Below are positions 37,817 through 42,040 of a DNA stretch of 42,040 nucleotides, in pieces. Where the stretch lies: assembly GCA_964640225.1 (NCBI GenBank), contig CAZXFI010000010.1:1-42040 (forward strand). The letters are read 5' to 3'. Numbering within the stretch: position 1 is the stretch's first letter; every line of letters begins with the position of its first letter. The translations under genes and the position numbers were made by a program. The notes beneath the pieces were generated by a model. That model saw only the letters and a program-made list of their open reading frames with translations. It searched no databases and was not told where the DNA came from. This DNA is from JAGLWW01 sp964640225 (GTDB lineage: Archaea; Aenigmatarchaeota; Aenigmatarchaeia; PWEA01; JAGHBM01).

Positions 37817-39388
37817 TCAGCCTATCTGCTCCAGTATATTCTTCACTTTTTCCTTTCCTATTGTGATTATGAAATGCCCGGCCTTGGGCCCGCTCTTTCT
37901 TCCTATAAGAACGGTGTAGAAGGCCTGAAAGAAACCGCGCACGTCCCCGGTCTCTTTCCCTATCTCATAGATTCTTGACTGCAGGTCCTCGGCGGACCAG
38001 TCCTTTTCCAGTTCTCCCCCGAGTTTCAGGAGACCGCTCCTCTGAGCGTCTGCCAGCTCCAAGTCCCTGGGTATTTTTTCCCGTAGATTTATTCTGTAAT
38101 GCTCCGGAGCGTGCTTCTCCACCCAGTTCTTGGCCTTTTTCAAGAGCACGCCTATCCTTTCCCTCTCGTAGCCGGAAAGCTTCCCGCTTATGTGGCCGGT
38201 CTTCTTGAGCAGTTCTTCCACTTTTTCCAAATTATTGTAAAGCTGCGCCACCAGTGAAAGGAAGGAGAAAGGCACCTGCACCGGGAGCTTTTCCGGTATT
38301 TTTTCCACGGAAAGCTCGTAAACCCTTTTCCAGTGCTCCGTGTCCCTTTCACTTGCTTCCTCCATTCCAAAGTATATCCTCTCGCACTGGTAAAAATCCT
38401 CATACACCTTTAGTACTTCCTCGTCAAACGGTATGTTGAAAAGCTTGTTGGGCTTTGTCCCGGCAAAGAAATATTTTATGATTTCGTTGGGGTAAATCTC
38501 CATCACGTCCGTGGCCGTGACTATGTTTCCCACGGAGGCGGACATCTTCCCCTTGTCTCCCTTCCTGCCCACGAACTCGTACATCTTTGCAACGGGCGGC
38601 TCCCTTCCGAAGATTTCCCTCGCTATCTCAGAGCTGGTTTCGTAGGAGCTTCCGGCGACCATGTGGTCCTTCCCGCTCGGCTCAAAGTCCACGCCGTAAA
38701 AGAACCATCTCATGGCCCAGTCAACCCTCCATGTGGGCTTCACCATGCCCGTCTTGCTGAAGTCCATCTTCCCCCTGTAACCGCACCCGCACTCGTAGGC
38801 TATGGTGCTTTTTCCGTCATAGCTTTTTATTTCGGTGTTGTCGCCGTTGCTGCACTTCTCGCAGTAAACGCGGACCGGCCACCAGCCCTCTTCAATCGGG
38901 TGGTCGCGGTACTTGTTGAGTATGAGCCTTATCCTTTCCTTTTCCTGCATGACTTTTGCTATAAGCTTCCAGTAAGCGCATTTCCTGTACTCCCTGTCCT
39001 GGTAAATGAACTCGGGCTTAACCCCTATCTTCTCCGCCTCCTGCTCCACAAAACTTTCAAAATGCTCCGCATAGCTGGAATGGCATCCGAAGGGGTCTGG
39101 TATCAGGCCCTGTGGAACGCCCACGTATTTTTCCAGTTCCTTTCTTTTCTCCTGAGGTATGGTAGCTGAAACTTTTTTAAGCCTGTCAAATGAATCCCAG
39201 GAGTAGATGAAGCGGACTTTTTTTCCCATGCCCTCAAGCGCTTTCCTGACAAAATAGCCCGTGACTATTTCCCTGAAGCTTCCTATATGCTTTCTCGCGG
39301 AAGGTGCTATCCCTCCCTCTATAATATACTGCTTCTTTTCTCCCCGCTTGCTTACTATATTACTTGCTATGCTGTCAGACCAGTGCAT
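37817..39388 (-). CDS. lysS: Lysyl-tRNA synthetase, class I
   Basis: The 523-residue enzyme is the class I LysRS found in most archaea. The HIGH motif reads HIGS (34-37) after EGGIAPSARK. The KMSKS motif reads KMSAS in KGDKGKMSASVGN. A zinc-binding region is visible with CEKCSNG and YECGCGYRGK. The C-terminal alpha-helix cage domain follows. Length is standard. It is convergent with glnA and divergent from the site-2 protease. Confidence 0.96.
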   Translation of the reverse strand: MHWSDSIASNIVSKRGEKKQYIIEGGIAPSARKHIGSFREIVTGYFVRKALEGMGKKVRFIYSWDSFDRLKKVSATIPQEKRKELEKYVGVPQGLIPDPFGCHSSYAEHFESFVEQEAEKIGVKPEFIYQDREYRKCAYWKLIAKVMQEKERIRLILNKYRDHPIEEGWWPVRVYCEKCSNGDNTEIKSYDGKSTIAYECGCGYRGKMDFSKTGMVKPTWRVDWAMRWFFYGVDFEPSGKDHMVAGSSYETSSEIAREIFGREPPVAKMYEFVGRKGDKGKMSASVGNIVTATDVMEIYPNEIIKYFFAGTKPNKLFNIPFDEEVLKVYEDFYQCERIYFGMEEASERDTEHWKRVYELSVEKIPEKLPVQVPFSFLSLVAQLYNNLEKVEELLKKTGHISGKLSGYERERIGVLLKKAKNWVEKHAPEHYRINLREKIPRDLELADAQRSGLLKLGGELEKDWSAEDLQSRIYEIGKETGDVRGFFQAFYTVLIGRKSGPKAGHFIITIGKEKVKNILEQIG

Positions 39389-39424
39389 GGAATCACATTT
39401 AACTATTTAAATGAAGGTTAATAA

Positions 39425-40585
39425 ATGTTTGGCATGATGGGTGTAAACTGGTACCTTCTCTCAATTATAATTTTCATCGGAACCTTCGCGGCGCTTTTGT
39501 TCAGGGACAGGAAGAACATTGAAGTCAAGGGAATACTTTTCATAAGAAGGACCAAGAAAGGCAGGAAGTTCCTGGACAGGGTGGCGGGCAGGTCCCCGAA
39601 ATTCTGGAAGATACTCGGCTCCGCCGGAGTCTTGGTCTGCTTCATGGGAATGGCCTTCGGTTTTAATTTCCTTGTGAACACTCTGCTCACTCCCACTGCA
39701 GGGCCGTCCCTGTCTTTGGTGATTCCATTTCCCACGCAGGAGGCCACCCTGGGGTACGGGTACATAGGCGTGCCTTTCTGGTACTTCATAATAAGCGTGG
39801 TCACACTTGTTTTCGTTCATGAAGGGATGCACGGCATACTTGCAAGGGCCGAAAAGATAAGGGTTAAGAACCTGGGGCTCCTGCTCCTGGCCGTGATTCC
39901 CGGGGCCTTTGTGGAGCCTGACGAAAAACAACTTAAGAAGGCAAACTGGAAAACCAAGCTCAGGATTTACGCGGGAGGCTCCTTTGCAAATTTCCTTCTT
40001 GCAGGAACCGTTTTTCTTTTTTTCTCAGCAGTAATTTCTCCAACCCTGCTCACGGGAGGAGTGGGATACGTGGGTTACGTGAACTCCACGGAGTACGGGG
40101 CAGAGACTTATCCGGCCCAGCTCGCCAACATGACCTCCCCGATAATGTACATGGGCGGGGAAAGGGTGGAGAACATGGATGACCTCTCAGAGTTCATGGA
40201 AAAGACAACGCCGGGGCAGAAAGTGGCGGTGGAGACTTACAACGAAACCTACGAGCTGGAACTGGCGGGGAACCCGGACAACCCGGAGCAGGGCTTCATG
40301 GGGATAGCAGGAGTCTATGATGAAAGGGTCATAAGGGAGGAGTTTGCGGGCGGCCCGCTTCACGGAATAATAAAGTTCATGGTGGAATTGCTGAACTGGA
40401 TATTCATAATAAACCTGGGAGTGGGGCTGGTAAACATATTTCCCATCAAGCCACTTGACGGAGGGCTCATGGTGGAGGCTCTCGGGGAGAGGTTCCTGCC
40501 GAAATACAAGAAGGGACTGGTCAGGTTTTTCTCCGCGCTGTTCCTTTCGCTTATAATAGCGAACTTCCTTGTTGGATTCTTATGA
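39425..40585 (+). CDS. Site-2-type membrane metalloprotease (M50)
   Basis: The 386-residue protein has the zinc motif HEGMH (132-136, H-E-x-x-H) in a membrane segment. A PDZ-like region (about 205-300, with YVNSTEYGAETYPAQLANMTSPIMYMGGERV) and the third-ligand motif NIFPIKPLDGG near the C-terminus complete the set. Such proteases cut membrane-bound regulators inside the membrane. A leaderless start fits the AT-rich upstream region. It is convergent with the small membrane-anchored protein and overlaps it by six bases. Confidence 0.93.
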   Translation: MFGMMGVNWYLLSIIIFIGTFAALLFRDRKNIEVKGILFIRRTKKGRKFLDRVAGRSPKFWKILGSAGVLVCFMGMAFGFNFLVNTLLTPTAGPSLSLVIPFPTQEATLGYGYIGVPFWYFIISVVTLVFVHEGMHGILARAEKIRVKNLGLLLLAVIPGAFVEPDEKQLKKANWKTKLRIYAGGSFANFLLAGTVFLFFSAVISPTLLTGGVGYVGYVNSTEYGAETYPAQLANMTSPIMYMGGERVENMDDLSEFMEKTTPGQKVAVETYNETYELELAGNPDNPEQGFMGIAGVYDERVIREEFAGGPLHGIIKFMVELLNWIFIINLGVGLVNIFPIKPLDGGLMVEALGERFLPKYKKGLVRFFSALFLSLIIANFLVGFL

Positions 40586-40786
40586 AGAGCCGTCAACGCG
40601 TATTTCTATTCTGGCTGTCTGGAAAGCGCTTCTCTCCTCTTTGCAAGCTTCAGTCCAGGGCACGTCATCCATGCCGTTTTTTTCCTCTGAAAAGTTGGTT
40701 TTAGCTTCCAGCGGGGGAGAAAACAAAAAATATAAAATTACGAGAACAAGAAGCAAAGCAGCGAGTTTTGAATCCTCCTTTTTCAT
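40580..40786 (-). CDS. Small membrane-anchored protein (68 aa)
   Basis: A short charged N-terminus is followed by one hydrophobic segment (about residues 8-23, LAALLLVLVILYFLF) and an external acidic tail with one Cys. It begins five bases after the stop of the large Cys-rich secreted protein and so belongs to that operon. It may be an anchor or accessory for it. No family is recognised. Confidence 0.6.
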   Translation of the reverse strand: MKKEDSKLAALLLVLVILYFLFSPPLEAKTNFSEEKNGMDDVPWTEACKEERSAFQTARIEIRVDGSS

Positions 40787-40791
40787 TGCAA

Positions 40792-42040
40792 TCAGCTTAT
40801 TGGCGGGCAGTCTTCTTCCCCGGGGTTCCTTACCCCCAGAATTATTTCATAATTGTCCGAAGGCGTGGGGCCCGAGGGTATGAATGTGAAATTGGCCAAA
40901 TTTGCCCCGGCGGCCAGCGCTGGTATCGTGAATGTGGTGTTGGCCGGGTAGTCCCCAGTTGCGTTGGAAAAATAGTATTCCCATGCCTCGCAGTGCTGCC
41001 CGAAGCAGGTCTGCAGGTCCTCCTCGTTCTCCACGTAAAGCTCCACGTCATGGCTTTCTATGGGGTCGTCGTTGTCAAAAGTAAGAACCACTATGTTCCT
41101 GACCATGGTCTTCGTGGATATGAAATAGGTGGAAAGCGTCAGGTTTATGCAATTGCAGCCCTCGCAGCAGGGTCCGCAGGAAGAGTATCCGGGAGGGCCG
41201 CCTCCGTGACCGCAGTCTATTTCCCCGGGGTCCTCGTCGCAGTTGTTCACCAGGTCAATGCAGTGGTTCTCGTACCACACGCCCCTGCCTATGCTTTCGT
41301 CAACGCATGATTCCCCGGGCGGGTAGTCAGGATAATATCCTCCTGTCTCGTTGAACGGGTTACACCAAGCTGGATTCGGGCCTCCCGCCAGCGGGTACTC
41401 GCAGCACAGGCCCCCGGTCTGGTGGTCCCAGTGGGAAAGGTTACCGGGCACGTATTCAAAGCACAGCTCGCACACGCTCTCCTGCTGGTCCGGGTTCCTG
41501 CAGAAGCCGCCGGACTCGTTGCAGAAAAAATCCCAGCCCGCGTCAGGGCCGCACTCAGTCTGGTCGCACTGGGGTCTGTCCGAGTACTGGCATTCGTTGA
41601 AAACAGGGTCGCATGTCTCGTTAACGCACAGGCTGTTGTCGTCCGGGCCCACGAAGGAGCAGTCGGAGCTTATCTGCGCCCCGCTGTCCCCGGGGTCGCA
41701 GCACCTTATTCCGCCGGGGCCGAATTCCCCGTCGCAGGTTGCATGATCCCCGCAGTCCGTCAGCCCGTCGCAGTCGTTGTCATGAACATCCCCGCAGTTT
41801 GCCTCTTCCGCTATGTCGGACCTGTTGGTCCACACCGGGTTTTCCGAATTGTCGTAGTGGCAAACCATCTCATAAGTGCCGTTGCATAAGAAGGAATTGC
41901 ATGAATCCGGGTCCAGTCCTCCGGGGCCGCATATGCCCCTGCAGGCGCAGTCGTCGCTGTCCGCGAAGCCGTTGCAGTCATCGTCTATGCCGTTGGAGCA
42001 GTTCTCGGTCTCGCCCGGGTTTACGTCCGGGTCCGTGTCG
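40792..42040 (-). CDS. Large Cys-rich secreted protein with MopE-like repeats, N-terminus cut by window edge
   Basis: The frame is open to base 42040; about 415 residues are visible, and an internal Met at 41868 is not taken as the start. The N-terminal visible part has MopE-type metal-binding repeats: DTDPDVNPGETENCSNGIDDDCNGFADSDDC, then AEEANCGDVHDNDCDGLTDCGD. A Cys- and Asn-rich region with many N-x-S/T sequons follows. The C-terminal 115 residues form an Ig-like beta domain (TMVRNIVVLTFDNDDPIESHDVELYV). Secretion and disulfide bonding are inferred from composition. Confidence 0.85.
   Translation of the reverse strand, partial: DTDPDVNPGETENCSNGIDDDCNGFADSDDCACRGICGPGGLDPDSCNSFLCNGTYEMVCHYDNSENPVWTNRSDIAEEANCGDVHDNDCDGLTDCGDHATCDGEFGPGGIRCCDPGDSGAQISSDCSFVGPDDNSLCVNETCDPVFNECQYSDRPQCDQTECGPDAGWDFFCNESGGFCRNPDQQESVCELCFEYVPGNLSHWDHQTGGLCCEYPLAGGPNPAWCNPFNETGGYYPDYPPGESCVDESIGRGVWYENHCIDLVNNCDEDPGEIDCGHGGGPPGYSSCGPCCEGCNCINLTLSTYFISTKTMVRNIVVLTFDNDDPIESHDVELYVENEEDLQTCFGQHCEAWEYYFSNATGDYPANTTFTIPALAAGANLANFTFIPSGPTPSDNYEIILGVRNPGEEDCPPIS

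Noticed and set aside
41422..41889. 155-codon Val/Ala-rich frame opposite the Cys-rich protein
   Set aside because: Complement of Asp/Asn/Gly/Cys codons; the minus strand has MopE-type repeats and an operon partner.
1..42040. tRNA, rRNA, CRISPR arrays and mobile elements
   Set aside because: I looked through all intergenic stretches on both strands and saw no cloverleaf, no evenly spaced repeats, and no transposase or integrase. A tRNAscan or Infernal run would be more sensitive.

Overview
This window reads as a stretch of an archaeal chromosome, most likely from a small-genome, DPANN-type or similarly uncultured lineage. The archaeal assignment rests on S6e, S24e, L7Ae, L21e, L24e and S28e ribosomal proteins, aIF2-gamma, aIF5B and aIF6, Rpo4, Rpo7 and Spt4, prefoldin alpha, Pus10, class I lysyl-tRNA synthetase and GGGP-synthase-type proteins. 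TATA boxes of the TTTAAATA type and GGTG-type ribosome binding sites agree. The lineage cannot be fixed without a tree. No rRNA, tRNA, CRISPR array, integrase or transposase is visible. Genes are tightly packed with many ATGA/TGATG overlaps, and no gene-free gap exceeds 300 bases.

Layout. 1-4.9 kb: a partial DUF429 protein, a 48-residue SWIB-like protein, an unknown gene, SRP54, a cation/proton antiporter, an HD-like protein and two divergent Cys-rich microproteins. 4.9-8.6 kb: Pus10, unknown small genes, the L21e-Rpo4-DUF655 cluster and two more small genes. 8.6-12.9 kb: a cis-prenyltransferase, an archaeal prepilin peptidase, a sugar epimerase and two tandem diverged GGGP-synthase paralogues. 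12.9-16 kb (minus strand): EF-Tu-like protein, aIF6, prefoldin alpha, SpoIIM-like membrane protein and two coiled-coil proteins. 16-21.5 kb: an unknown 348-residue protein, then PIN protein, pyrophosphatase, Rpo7, Spt4, S24e, TrkA and TrkH. 21.5-28 kb: an amino-sugar locus with two sugar nucleotidyltransferases, a PIG-L deacetylase, a HAD hydrolase, a YvcK/GlmR-type protein and GlmS. 28-28.6 kb: an AT-rich island with short overlapping reading frames and inverted repeats. 28.6-37.8 kb: a winged-helix regulator with an S-layer-like C-terminus, aIF2-gamma and S6e, two unknown small genes, aIF5B, two coiled-coil genes, Adk-L24e-S28e-L7Ae, and glutamine synthetase. 37.8-42 kb: lysyl-tRNA synthetase, a site-2-type protease and the end of a large Cys-rich secreted protein with MopE-like metal-binding repeats.

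How it works together. Most of the window is information processing, in neighbourhoods that are recognisably archaeal but partly rearranged; for example adenylate kinase sits where many archaea keep Ndk. The amino-sugar locus would supply UDP-GlcNAc, with YvcK beside GlmS suggesting feedback control. The prenyltransferase and GGGP-synthase genes point to lipid and lipid-carrier synthesis.

The points most worth a second look are: long Lys/Glu/Pro tails of about 95-105 residues on three separate ribosomal proteins; the GGGP-synthase pair whose signature motifs have decayed in a complementary way; the YvcK-GlmS-GlmU linkage; the AT-rich island; and the regulator with the S-layer-like domain.
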